A stretch of DNA of 19,975 bases. Source: Planctomycetota bacterium (lineage in GTDB: Bacteria; Planctomycetota; PUPC01; JABMSA01; JAUWKK01). The stretch is from positions 1 through 19,975 of the forward strand of contig JAUWKK010000008.1 in assembly GCA_030614245.1 (NCBI GenBank), read 5' to 3'. The notes below the pieces were generated by a model, which was not told the DNA's origin, made no database searches, and worked only from the letters and a program-made list of their open reading frames with translations. Below are positions 1 to 7,450 of the stretch, in pieces. Both the position numbers and the translations under genes were made by a program. Position 1 is the first letter of the stretch, and each line of letters opens with the position of its first letter.

Positions 1-252
1 AAGCCGGTTATCAAAGACGTCGGCCATCGCCCAGAGCTTAGTCGGTCCATGTGTGCTGAGCGCGTCGACCGCGGCTCCGCTGCCGCGTCCGCCGCAGCCG
101 ACCAGCGCCACCTTGATGGTGTTATTCTCAGCGGCATAGCTGCGGGCAGCGATGGCGCCCGTCAGCGCCGTGCCCGCGAGGGCACGGCCGGAGTGTTTCA
201 GAAAATCCCGGCGCGAGCCGGAGGAGCTGACTTCCCTGCTTTGACTGTTCAT
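1..252 (-). CDS. Gfo/Idh/MocA-family oxidoreductase, TAT-exported (N-terminal 84 codons only)
   Basis: The reverse strand reads open from an ATG at 252 to the window edge, 84 codons without a stop. The N-terminus has a twin-arginine motif (SRRDFLKH, residues 13-20), a short hydrophobic Ala/Gly stretch and a likely cleavage site near residues 40-41 (SYAA|EN). It is followed at once by a Rossmann nucleotide-binding start (IKVALVGCGGRGSGA, residues 46-60, with GxGGRG). That order is typical of the exported NAD(P)-dependent oxidoreductases that planctomycetes carry in many copies. An AAAGGA ribosome site lies about 10 bases before the ATG. The gene is divergent from the ATPase/Toprim pair and has no visible link to it. 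Substrate cannot be told. The catalytic half is outside the window, so a truncated gene cannot be excluded. Confidence 0.85.
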   Translation of the reverse strand, partial: MNSQSREVSSSGSRRDFLKHSGRALAGTALTGAIAARSYAAENNTIKVALVGCGGRGSGAAVDALSTHGPTKLWAMADVFDNRL

Positions 253-383
253 GAAAACGGTCCTTTCTCTCAATCGTACACTGCTCTATTCGAATCTAAA
301 CCACAATCTGCACGATAATAGTATGCAATGAAGCGGCTGCGGTCAAGGGCCAAGGTTGCCTGACGAGACCGGCCGTCTCCTCT

Positions 384-410
384 TTATCTGTGTTAATCTG
401 TGGTTCCATT
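384..410 (-). repeat. Dispersed repeat end of the AACCACAGATTAACACAGAT type
   Basis: Read on the minus strand this is GGAACCACAGATTAACAC followed by AGATAA. Related copies occur at 6668-6687, 8127-8140, 8213-8228, 8280-8307 and 19736-19975. It lies in the 345-base gap between the divergent genes starting at 252 and 598. No gene longer than the possible 22-codon ORF at 499-567 was seen in that gap. Confidence 0.6.
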
Positions 411-433
411 TGCCGCTGCCGGCCTTTTTCCCT

Positions 434-462
434 TTGATGAGTCCAATGAAGTGCGCTACACT
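434..462 (+). promoter_or_regulatory. Possible sigma70-like promoter for the ATPase/Toprim operon
   Basis: TTGATG (434-439) is separated by 17 bases from TACACT (457-462). The spacing fits a housekeeping promoter, with transcription expected to start near 469. That start would include the short ORF at 499 and the ATPase at 598. The match is moderate and is inference only. Confidence 0.35.
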
Positions 463-498
463 GTGCTTCGGGATGACCCGCAACAACGGAGCTAAGAA

Positions 499-567
499 AT
501 GAAGAAGACAGACAGCACAACACCGGCCTTCCGGTGCTTGAGGTGCCGGTGCCGTGCATTGAAATAG
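499..567 (+). CDS. Possible 22-residue leader peptide with a CxxCxC motif
   Basis: This short ORF runs from ATG 499 to TAG 565-567. GGAG (488-491) lies exactly 7 bases before the ATG, a good ribosome site. The product is MKKTDSTTPAFRCLRCRCRA plus LK: basic, with three cysteines close together (CLRCRC). It ends 30 bases before the ATPase ATG and lies downstream of the putative promoter at 434-462. An inverted repeat (CACCGG/CCGGTG, 521-536) lies inside it. It could be a regulatory leader peptide, a small effector, or chance. It resembles no family I know. Confidence 0.3.
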   Translation: MKKTDSTTPAFRCLRCRCRALK

Positions 568-597
568 CGAGGTCATAAACGGCATGGGAGTAGAACC

Positions 598-1788
598 ATG
601 AAAATTGAATCACTGCGATTGAAAAACTTCAAGACATTTCAAGACGTTAGCCTCGAAGACATCCCCAGATTATGTGTTGTTGTCGGTGCGAACGGGACGG
701 GCAAAACAACCCTTTTTGATGTCTTTGGATTCCTCAAGGATTGCCTACTCTACACGGTTCAAAGCGCCGTGCAGAAGCGCGGCGGATTCAATGAAGTTAT
801 CAGTCGCGATCATCAAGAGGAAGATGTCCTGATTGAAATTCAATTTCGGATGCCCATTGCGGAGATAGAGCGACTGGTCACGTATCATCTTGAAATCTCC
901 AGAAAGAACAATCGCGCTTTTGTGAAACGGGAAATATTGCGGTACAAGCGTGGGCGCTACGGATCGCCTTATCATTTTCTGGATTTTTCAAACGGGGAAG
1001 GCTTTGCCATCGCTAACGAAGAAGACTTCAACAGGCCCGATGAGGAATTGACCAGGGAGAACCAAAAGCTGGATTCAAACGATATCCTGGCGATCAAGGG
1101 TCTTGGTCAGTTTGAGAGGTTCAAGGCAGCAAATGCGTTTCGGCGACTTCTCGAGAACTGGCATGTTTCGGATTATCACATCAATCTTGCCCGTGGCAGC
1201 AAAGACGCAACGGGATACGATGAACATTTGTCAGTTTCGGGAGACAACTTGCAGCTTGTCGCACGAAATCTGTTCGATAACCACCCAGACATCTTCAATA
1301 AGATCATGAATGTTATGAAACGTCGCGTTCCCGGCGTAGACAGCATCAATCCGATGACGACGCCAGACGGTCGTTTGTTGTTGAGATTTCAAGAGGGTTC
1401 ATTCAAGGATCCTTTTATCGACCGTTATGTTTCCGATGGCACGATCAAGATGTTTGCCTATCTCGTCCTGCTATACGACCCTTCTCCCCACCCCTTGTTG
1501 TGTGTGGAGGAGCCCGAGAATCATCTCTACCCGACAATTCTCCATGACCTTGCGGAGGAGTTTCGTGATTACGCCAACCGGGGTGGGCAGGTCTTTGTTT
1601 CCACGCATTCACCCGATTTCCTGAACGCAGTCAACCTGGATGAGGTCTTCTGGCTCACCAAGAAGGACGGATATGCACATATCCTGCGCGCCCGGGATGA
1701 TGATCAAATTCGTGCCTACATGGAAGATGGCGATCAGATGGGCTACCTGTGGAAACAGGGATTTTTCAAGGAGGCTGATCCGAAATGA
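598..1788 (+). CDS. AAA/ABC-like ATPase (AAA_15/AAA_21 type), candidate defence ATPase
   Basis: This 396-residue protein has the RecF/SMC-like ATPase layout. The start (MKIESLRLKNFKTF) leads to a Walker A motif GANGTGKTT (residues 30-38), with a long variable insert between the two halves. Near the C-terminus lie an ABC-signature-like VSDGT (278-282), Walker B LLCVEEPENHL (300-310) and an H-loop STHSPDF (335-341). The start at 598 has GGGAG 7 bases upstream. Its stop overlaps the start of the next gene (ATGA, 1785-1788), so the two are translationally coupled. Such ATPases paired with a Toprim-like partner are known from PARIS, RloAB and OLD-type defence systems, where the ATPase senses infection and controls the partner. 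Here that role is inferred from architecture. By eye the gene is richer in A/T codons than the flanking genes, which suggests transfer. Confidence 0.85.
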   Translation: MKIESLRLKNFKTFQDVSLEDIPRLCVVVGANGTGKTTLFDVFGFLKDCLLYTVQSAVQKRGGFNEVISRDHQEEDVLIEIQFRMPIAEIERLVTYHLEISRKNNRAFVKREILRYKRGRYGSPYHFLDFSNGEGFAIANEEDFNRPDEELTRENQKLDSNDILAIKGLGQFERFKAANAFRRLLENWHVSDYHINLARGSKDATGYDEHLSVSGDNLQLVARNLFDNHPDIFNKIMNVMKRRVPGVDSINPMTTPDGRLLLRFQEGSFKDPFIDRYVSDGTIKMFAYLVLLYDPSPHPLLCVEEPENHLYPTILHDLAEEFRDYANRGGQVFVSTHSPDFLNAVNLDEVFWLTKKDGYAHILRARDDDQIRAYMEDGDQMGYLWKQGFFKEADPK

Positions 1789-2351
1789 TGACGCTGGTCT
1801 TCTTCCTTGAGGAACTCTCCGCCAAGGTCCTGTTGGAGACATTATTGCCCCGGTTCATCCCGGAAGAGAGGTTTGACCTCTGTTTCGTACCGTTCGAAGG
1901 AAAACAGGATCTGGAGAAACAGCTGGTTCGAAAGATTCGTGGATGGCGAACGCCCAAGACACACTTTATTGTCTTGCGTGATCAGGATTCCGCTGAATGC
2001 AAGGACGTTAAACAGCGTTTGGACGAACTTTGTAACGAGGCCGGACGGCCTGAAACACTTGTACGTATCGCCTGCCGTGAGCTTGAAAGCTGGTATCTGG
2101 GAGATTTGCAGGCGGTTGAAAATGCTCTTGAAGTAAGGAATCTTGCTTCGAAGCAGGACCAGCCAAGATACCGTGACCCTGATGCATTGAGAAATCCCGC
2201 TCAGGAACTTGAACGGATTACCAATAGGAGATACCAAAAGGTTTCGGGTTCCCGGGCCGTCGCCCCACTTATGGATATCGAAAATAACCGGTCCCGAAGC
2301 TTCCAGATATTTGTGTCAGGAGTGAAACGGCTTGTTGCCACAGGAATGTGA
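1785..2351 (+). CDS. DUF4276-like, Toprim-like partner of the ATPase (candidate effector nuclease)
   Basis: The 188-residue product resembles the DUF4276 family. Visible motifs are an early acidic pair in LVFFLEELSAK (E9, E10), VLRDQDS (D66, D68) after a beta-strand, and CRELESWYLGD (97-107, E101). A glutamate followed by DxD is the pattern of Toprim metal-binding folds, so nucleic acid cleavage is plausible but not shown. The ATG at 1785 overlaps the ATPase stop by 4 bases. AAGGAGG (1768-1774) is 10 bases upstream; an ATG at 1788 is an alternative. The gene ends convergently to the HEAT-repeat gene. It has no signal peptide or membrane segment, so it should be cytoplasmic. The family name is from memory of the motifs, without a search. 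Confidence 0.75.
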   Translation: MMTLVFFLEELSAKVLLETLLPRFIPEERFDLCFVPFEGKQDLEKQLVRKIRGWRTPKTHFIVLRDQDSAECKDVKQRLDELCNEAGRPETLVRIACRELESWYLGDLQAVENALEVRNLASKQDQPRYRDPDALRNPAQELERITNRRYQKVSGSRAVAPLMDIENNRSRSFQIFVSGVKRLVATGM

Positions 2352-2473
2352 GAGGTAGACACATGGCGAGAAGAAACGGCGAAACCAAGGCCGAGTGGCT
2401 GGCTGCGGTGCCCTCGCCACCCTCCTCCGCAAGCACGGAACGAAGGAATGAACGAAAGCGAATAGCGCAGAAG

Positions 2474-2496
2474 CGGCCTGCTTCCCCGGCAGGCCG
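2474..2496. terminator. GC-rich stem-loop between convergent genes, possible terminator
   Basis: CGGCCTGC (2474-2481) and GCAGGCCG (2489-2496) form a perfect 8-bp stem with a 7-base loop. It lies between the Toprim-like gene stop (2351) and the HEAT gene stop (2514). There is no T tract, so it may instead be a member of the CCTGCC...GGCAGG repeat class seen elsewhere in the window. Confidence 0.3.
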
Positions 2497-2513
2497 GTAC
2501 GTGTCTGACGAGT

Positions 2514-5012
2514 CTATTCGCCCTCAGTGCTGGCTTTAAGTCCGTCGAGCGCTCCGCCGTCGCGCTTGCAGACGCGGAAGCAGAAGCTCCACCGGCCCCC
2601 AATCTGCGCGATCTTCACGAGCACCCGGTTCCAGCCTTTCTTCAATCTGGCGTCGACCTTGTCCTGGGCTATCTTGATCGGGCGCGCAACGTTGTGCGCG
2701 TGGACGACCTTGCCGTTGATCCAGACTTTGATGCCGTCGTCGCTGCCGAGTTCCAGCCGCACATCCTGGTCGTCCGGCGACCAGATGGACGTCTTCATAT
2801 ATGCGGCCCGGTTGGCGCCGCCCAATGCTGTTTCCAGGTTGATGATCTGCGGCCCGACGCCCTTGGTGAGAGCCTGCCATTTCACGTTCTTGGCGTCTTT
2901 CTTCTCGGGTGCAAATACCGTATCGAAGGCCGAGCCTTCCGTGTACGGCCCGCTGATCAGCCACGACGTGACGTAGCCGCGATACTTGTCCATCTCGTTG
3001 ATTATGCCCCTGGCCCTGTCGCGGAGTCCGGCGTTCTTTGTGGTCGCGATCACCTTGTTGAGCGCGGCTCTTGCCTGGTCGGGGGCAGCGTTGCGGGCAT
3101 TGCCGGCAATCTGAACGAGCGCCACTTCGGCCTCTGCCTTCACGTCGCTGTCGGCCATCGCCGCCTCGACGAGTTTGAGCGCATCGGCTGAACGCGCAAC
3201 GGCCATTCCGCTCAGCACGGACTTCTTTTCGGCCGCGTTAGAGGCGAGTTTCAGCGCCAGCTCGTACATCTTCGCCGTCTCGGCGGAGCTGCGCTGGTCG
3301 GGCATGTTCGCCATTCGGATGTCGCCCCGGAACGCGAGCACCCTGTGGGTGCTGTCCCTGGTGGTTTTGATGATGCGCAGCATATCGGGTGCGGGAGCAG
3401 CGTCCGGCCAGCCCTGCAAGCTGCGAATGGCCGCGGTGAGTACCTCTGCATTCGAGGCCTTGAGCTGACGCCTCACGGCGCGGAGGGCATTCTTTCCGCC
3501 CAACCGGCCCAGCACGCTCAGCATGCGGACCTTGGCGTCCGCGTCGGCCTTGTCCATGCCGCTGATGATGGCAGCCGTGCGGAGCTCGGTATCGGCGACT
3601 CGCATCGCCGACGAGGCCAGAGCCTTCTCTATACCCGATCGCTCCGCAGAGTTCTTGTTGTCCAGCAGGATGGCGACGATTGCGGGCAGTTCCATCTGGC
3701 CGCCCACTGCGGCGAGGCCCTGTATGGCCGCCGTGCGGATTCTCTCATCCTTGTCACGGGCGGCCTTGACCATTGCCGGCGCCATCGTCTTGTCAGCGCG
3801 GACGGCCAGCACTTTCATTATGCCGGCCCGAATGGCAGGGTCGCGGGAATCCATCAGCTTGCTCATGGCCTGGCTGACGCCCTCGCCCTTGATGCGGTTG
3901 AGGCTGTTGACGGCTGCATCGCTGTCCTTACCACCGGACGCCGCCGCCCTGGCCAGGACCGGCACGCTCGATGCATCCCCTATTACGCTCAGCGCGTTGA
4001 TGGCCGCGATGCGGACGCTCTCGTTCTTGCTCTCGACGAGCTTGGTCACTTCCGGAGCCGCCGCAGAGTCACCGCGAGCCGTCAAAGCGTTAATGAGAAC
4101 TACCTGCGCTTCAGCCGGAATGGATGCGAGCTCGGCCGCAAGGGCGTTCGTCGCCGCCTTGCCCGGCATTTCGGCTGCGAACTTGCCGGCCGCGCGGCGC
4201 AGGTCGACGTCCTTGTCTTTCATCAGCCCCAGCAGTGTCTTGGCGGCTTTCTCCTTTTCTGAGAGCATGATACCCCTCAAGGCCGCGATCCGGATCATCT
4301 TCGGATTGCCCGTGGCGAACATCACGTTCCTGTAGATGGCAGCCGCAGTGCCGCTGTCGCCGTCGGCTAGCATCCGGTCGGCGCACATGAGTCGCGCGTC
4401 GGCTTGCAGAGTCTTCAGATTGCTGGAGACCTTCGCACCCGCCAGGGCCGTGGCGGCGTCGGTGCTGCCGATATGACCGAGTGCGCGTATGGCGGCCCGG
4501 GCTATGTTTTCGTCGCCGGTCATCAGCCTGGCGAGGTCGGCGACTGACCTTCGGCTGCGGCGTGCGCCCAGCGACGCTATCACGCCGATCTTGAGCTTGC
4601 CGTCGAGTTTGGCCATAGCTTTGCGGAGGGCACGGCTGGCTCTGCGGCTGGGATGCCGCTCCAGCGCGAAGCGCGCCATGTGCGAGAGCTTCGGGTCCGG
4701 CAGCAGTTTCGCCAGCGCCGGTATGCACGCATCCGAACCGATACGCCGCAGCATGCGGCAGACGAACTGCTTGCAGGCGTAGGTCGCGTCGGGGGCGGCG
4801 AGTGCCTCGAGCAGCTTCGCCTCGATGGCCTCGCGTGTCTCTGAAGTAGTCGCCTGGCGAATGTTCTGCTCGATGGCCGCCAGTGGCGCGCGGCTCTCGT
4901 TCCAATCGTAAGTAACCAGATCATCATAGACGTCGCCCATTGCAATCCCGCCGGCCAAGACCACCATCGCGGCCAGAATAACGCAGGGGAGGGAGATACC
5001 CTTTCCACTCAT
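2514..5012 (-). CDS. Secreted HEAT-repeat protein with C-terminal beta-sandwich domain
   Basis: Of three in-frame ATGs, the one at 5012 is chosen because AGGAG lies about 7 bases before it and the signal peptide (hydrophobic residues 7-24) starts right after. This gives 832 residues. Residues about 30-640 are helical repeats of roughly 30 residues of the HEAT/PBS-lyase type, with recurring patterns such as VRIAAINALSVIGD and IRTAAIQGLAAVGG, forming a protein-binding solenoid. Residues about 680-815 (SWLISGPY, DDGIKVWINGKVVH, KGWNRVLVKI) look like the beta-sandwich found at the end of many planctomycete exported proteins, probably for carbohydrate or surface binding. The gene begins 50 bases after the oxidoreductase stop, so the two are probably co-transcribed. 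No catalytic residues are evident. A scaffold or binding role is inferred. Confidence 0.85.
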   Translation of the reverse strand: MSGKGISLPCVILAAMVVLAGGIAMGDVYDDLVTYDWNESRAPLAAIEQNIRQATTSETREAIEAKLLEALAAPDATYACKQFVCRMLRRIGSDACIPALAKLLPDPKLSHMARFALERHPSRRASRALRKAMAKLDGKLKIGVIASLGARRSRRSVADLARLMTGDENIARAAIRALGHIGSTDAATALAGAKVSSNLKTLQADARLMCADRMLADGDSGTAAAIYRNVMFATGNPKMIRIAALRGIMLSEKEKAAKTLLGLMKDKDVDLRRAAGKFAAEMPGKAATNALAAELASIPAEAQVVLINALTARGDSAAAPEVTKLVESKNESVRIAAINALSVIGDASSVPVLARAAASGGKDSDAAVNSLNRIKGEGVSQAMSKLMDSRDPAIRAGIMKVLAVRADKTMAPAMVKAARDKDERIRTAAIQGLAAVGGQMELPAIVAILLDNKNSAERSGIEKALASSAMRVADTELRTAAIISGMDKADADAKVRMLSVLGRLGGKNALRAVRRQLKASNAEVLTAAIRSLQGWPDAAPAPDMLRIIKTTRDSTHRVLAFRGDIRMANMPDQRSSAETAKMYELALKLASNAAEKKSVLSGMAVARSADALKLVEAAMADSDVKAEAEVALVQIAGNARNAAPDQARAALNKVIATTKNAGLRDRARGIINEMDKYRGYVTSWLISGPYTEGSAFDTVFAPEKKDAKNVKWQALTKGVGPQIINLETALGGANRAAYMKTSIWSPDDQDVRLELGSDDGIKVWINGKVVHAHNVARPIKIAQDKVDARLKKGWNRVLVKIAQIGGRWSFCFRVCKRDGGALDGLKASTEGE

Positions 5013-5062
5013 AACTTTCTCCTCGTTCATTGGACTATCGTTATATGTTGTATTCAATTGGG

Positions 5063-6352
5063 CTACAGTTGCCACGGCTCACGATATGGGCGGCCTAGCA
5101 GCTCGCTCGCGCCGGGATCGTTGATGATCTCCTCCTTGTCGGGGTTCCACTTGATCTTCCGTCCGCTCAACATTGCGATCTCGCCGAGAAGTCCGACGCT
5201 GATGGAGCGGTGTCCGACCTCGGCGGGGCAGATGGTCTTCTTGCGGCTGATGATGCAGTCGACGAAGTTCCGCTTGTGTCCGCCGCTGTTGTAGAGCTTG
5301 ATTTCGCCGGCTCCGATCTTCTCTCTCAACAGGCTCTTCGGGTTGGCGTCGATTTGTCCGCGCCTGACGTAGACCCAGCCCTTGTCGCCGATCCACTTGG
5401 TGCCCATCGGATTGATGCGGTCGTTGGTCACGTTTATCTCGACGCCGGTCTTGTATTTGCAGGTGAAGTTGTATTCGGTCGGGGCGTCGTAGAGTCCGTC
5501 TCTCGGGTAGTTGCCCTTGCCGGCGATTTCGACGGGGCCGGTGTAGTCGTATCCGAGGCCCCAGTGGGCGATATCGACGTGATGACCGCACCAGTCGGTC
5601 AACTGGCCGCCTGAATAGTCCATGATCCAGCGCCACTTCCAGTGCGGGCCGAAGCCGCAATAGGGCCGCCACGGCGCCGGGCCGAGCCAGAAGTCCCAGT
5701 CGAGCCCGCCGGGTACAGGTTTGGGCGCTGTGCTGCCGCCACCGCCGCCGGTCGGCAGGCCGACCTCGACGCGATGTACCTTGCCGATGCGCCCGTTGCG
5801 GACGAGCTCGCAGGCAAATCGGAACCTGCCGCCTGAGCGCTGCTGGCTGCCGGTCTGCCATATCCTGCCATAGCGGTGGACGGCGTCGCACATGGCGCGG
5901 CCCTCGCGGATGCTCCTGGCGAACGGCTTCTGGCCGTGGATGTCGCACCCGGCCTTGGCCGCTGCGATGGCAGGGATGGCGTGCCAATGGTCCGGCAGCC
6001 CCGTCATGATCGCATTCAGATCGCCGCGCCCGATCAGCTCGCGGAAGTCCAGATCCGCCTTGCAGTCCCCGATTCCGTATTTGTCGTTGACGTGTTTCTT
6101 GGCCCGCTCGCGGTGCCCGCTGTCGACGTCACAGATGCCTACGAAGTGCACCCTCGAGTCGCCCAGTAGTTCCCTTAGATCGCCTGTGCCCATTCCTCCG
6201 ACGCCGATCGCCCCCATCAGAATCTTGTTGCTCGGGGCATCGGCACCCAGAACGCTGGATGGAACAATGGCGGGAACAGCTATGACCGCACCGGCAGCCG
6301 TCGCGGCCCCCTTCAGGAACCTGCGGCGCGTTAACGTGCGTTCTTCTCTCAT
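5063..6352 (-). CDS. TAT-exported Gfo/Idh/MocA-family oxidoreductase
   Basis: The 429-residue protein starts at ATG 6352, with AAGGAG 8 bases upstream. An upstream in-frame ATG would put 22 extra residues before the export signal. The twin-arginine leader is TRRRFLKG (8-15), with a hydrophobic segment and a likely cut near SVLGA|DA (37). The Rossmann motif is IGVGGMG (49-55). The usual EKP of the family is GQKPFA here, with lysine 142 in the catalytic position. The C-terminal domain carries GGQLTDWCGHHVDIAHWG (about 250-268), which supplies the His/Asp residues of the active site in this family. It should oxidise or reduce a sugar or similar polyol with NAD(P) in the periplasm; the substrate is unknown. 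The stop is 50 bases before the HEAT-repeat gene, suggesting an operon. It is a paralogue of the partial gene at 1-252. Confidence 0.9.
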   Translation of the reverse strand: MREERTLTRRRFLKGAATAAGAVIAVPAIVPSSVLGADAPSNKILMGAIGVGGMGTGDLRELLGDSRVHFVGICDVDSGHRERAKKHVNDKYGIGDCKADLDFRELIGRGDLNAIMTGLPDHWHAIPAIAAAKAGCDIHGQKPFARSIREGRAMCDAVHRYGRIWQTGSQQRSGGRFRFACELVRNGRIGKVHRVEVGLPTGGGGGSTAPKPVPGGLDWDFWLGPAPWRPYCGFGPHWKWRWIMDYSGGQLTDWCGHHVDIAHWGLGYDYTGPVEIAGKGNYPRDGLYDAPTEYNFTCKYKTGVEINVTNDRINPMGTKWIGDKGWVYVRRGQIDANPKSLLREKIGAGEIKLYNSGGHKRNFVDCIISRKKTICPAEVGHRSISVGLLGEIAMLSGRKIKWNPDKEEIINDPGASELLGRPYREPWQL

Positions 6353-6463
6353 CACATGGTCTCCTTCGCAGCCACTAATCGGGTCAATGGGTTCGCTCGA
6401 GAGACAATATCGCGGCATCGTGCGAGCCTGGGATTCTGCCTAACTACACGTAATATGGGCTGC

Positions 6464-6492
6464 ACCTTATGGATATTCTGTCACCAAGTCAA
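6464..6492 (-). promoter_or_regulatory. Weak candidate promoter for the oxidoreductase/HEAT operon
   Basis: On the minus strand TTGACT (6492-6487) is followed after 17 bases by TAAGGT (6469-6464). The -35 matches well, but the -10 is poor. It is about 110 bases before the start codon at 6352. Confidence 0.25.
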
Positions 6493-6553
6493 GGGCTGGC
6501 CGGCACGAGTTGTCAGAAAACATAACGTCGGTACGATCACACGGTAAAGCGGA

Positions 6554-6623
6554 ATGAAGAATCTTTGGCGGGATGATCGTTCAAGTTGTGAAAGATGCTT
6601 CGCTCAGAGCTCAGCATGACAAG
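6554..6623 (-). repeat. Dispersed palindromic repeat, TTGTCATxCTGAGC type, copy 1
   Basis: The ends form an imperfect inverted repeat: GAAGAATCTTT (6556-6566) against AAAGATGCTTC (6591-6601, one mismatch). It then continues into CGCTCAGAGCTCAGCATGAC and AA. Read on the minus strand it begins TTGTCATGCTGAGC, matching the copy at 9970-10088. Confidence 0.65.
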
Positions 6624-6667
6624 GCTTGGTGTTTCTGCGAGTTCCTAAATGGCGCGCCTGTAGAGGG

Positions 6668-6727
6668 AGTGGAACCACAGATGAACCCGCCATAGGCGGG
6701 CAGGCGCCTGCCTGCCTCGGCAGGAGG
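6668..6727 (+). repeat. Composite repeat: AACCACAGATGAAC end joined to a GC-rich palindrome
   Basis: GGAACCACAGATGAAC (6671-6686) runs directly into CCGCCATAGGCGGG and then GCCTGCCTGCCTCGGCAGG. The AACCACAGAT element is cut short exactly where the GC palindrome starts, which suggests nesting of one repeat into another. Confidence 0.55.
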
Positions 6728-6885
6728 GTTTTCCGAATGCGAATTTGCTCCGCCTGCCACATTACGGCAAAAGAGCAAGATCCTATAAGACTTACGTATA
6801 CATCGAAAATGTGGATGCGGAATTGCTGAGGCCACGATGGGAAATTCCAAGCGGATACGGAATTACTGAAAAAAATCGAATTTTT

Positions 6886-6915
6886 TTGTGAGAAATACCC
6901 GCCTTGCGCTACTAT
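6886..6915 (+). promoter_or_regulatory. Candidate promoter of the decayed ECF sigma gene
   Basis: TTGTGA (6886-6891) is separated by 18 bases from TACTAT (6910-6915). A GGAGAG ribosome site (about 6937-6942) then leads to the GTG at 6948. The signals appear intact even though the gene is broken. Confidence 0.4.
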
Positions 6916-7057
6916 AGAGGTAAGGAGAGACATCCAGGAGAGGCCTTGTGGCGAGATCAGATGCAGAACTGGTCGCCAGCACATTGAAGGGCGAGCGAAT
7001 GGCCTTCCGCGAGCTTGTACTACGTTACAGCGCTTTCGCTTGTGCCCTGAAAGGAAA

Positions 7058-7091
7058 CACGGCCAACCGAAGACCGTTGACCGTGGCACCC
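7058..7091 (+). repeat. Hairpin repeat (CACGGYCAAC stem, GGCACCC tail), copy 1
   Basis: CACGGCCAAC (7058-7067) pairs with GTTGACCGTG (7076-7085) with one G-T pair, followed by GCACCC. It lies inside the ECF sigma pseudogene. CGTGGCACCC (7082-7091) is also the perfect inverted repeat of GGGTGCCACG in copy 2. Confidence 0.75.
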
Positions 7092-7108
7092 GAAGTTCCA
7101 TTGCAGGG

Positions 7109-7141
7109 GGGTGCCACGTTCAAGCAAAGCTTGGACGTGTC
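7109..7141 (-). repeat. Hairpin repeat, copy 2, opposite orientation, different stem sequence
   Basis: GGGTGCCACG (7109-7118) leads to a stem in which CACGTTCAAGC (7115-7125) pairs with GCTTGGACGTG (7129-7139) around an AAA loop. Compared with copy 1, bases change on both arms so that pairing is kept. Copies 1 and 2 face each other in the sigma pseudogene. Confidence 0.75.
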
Positions 7142-7420
7142 TGCGCCACAATAGGCCGCATTGATGAGGCTGGATATCACGCAAGAAGCCGTCTTGAAAG
7201 CCCTCAAGGGCTTGCATTCGTTGCAGAAACCTGACCGCTTTGGGTCTTGGCTGTACGGGATCACCAGGAATATGTGTTTGGCTTGGCTCCGCAAACAAGG
7301 CGAACCTCCGGTTTCTCTCGAAGGTGTTCTCGTGGAACACCTGACCGCTGGTGATCCCGTCAGCCTGGACGTGCCCGAGCGGAACGAGCGCCGCCGCGAA
7401 ATCCGGCGGGCCATGCCGTA

Positions 7421-7450
7421 CCCGTCCGCCTATGGCGGGGGCAGGCGGGC
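7421..7450. repeat. GC-rich palindrome inserted in the sigma pseudogene
   Basis: CCCGTCCGCCTATGGCGGGG followed by GCAGGCGGGC is an imperfect palindrome of the GGCGGGCAGG class. Similar units lie at 6691-6722, 7661-7694, 8110-8123, 8228-8248, 8309-8322, 10101-10120 and 15286-15318. It interrupts the sigma reading frame between the linker and the last remnant. Confidence 0.6.

Larger units (their letters stand above)
6353..6947. other. Non-coding gap with dispersed repeats
   Basis: No convincing gene is seen in these 595 bases. The right part holds a palindromic repeat (6554-6623) and a composite GC-rich repeat (6668-6727). The last 60 bases hold a possible promoter for the decayed sigma gene. 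The left 200 bases are the leader of the oxidoreductase gene. Confidence 0.6.

Noticed and set aside
296..613. Minus-strand ORFs in the gap before the ATPase gene
   Set aside because: They cross the dispersed repeat at 384-410 and the candidate promoter, carry no domain, and have no good ribosome site.
2348..2539. Possible third gene of the ATPase cassette, starting GTG 2348 or ATG 2363
   Set aside because: The 58-63 residue product is Arg/Ser/Pro-rich and crosses the GC stem-loop and the end of the convergent HEAT gene. Another frame reads GALATLLRKHGTKE before a stop, so a decayed gene is possible but cannot be supported.
3345..4335. Two long plus-strand ORFs opposite the HEAT-repeat gene
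   Set aside because: They are low-complexity, Ala/Ser/Arg-rich shadows of an alanine-rich repeat protein on the other strand.
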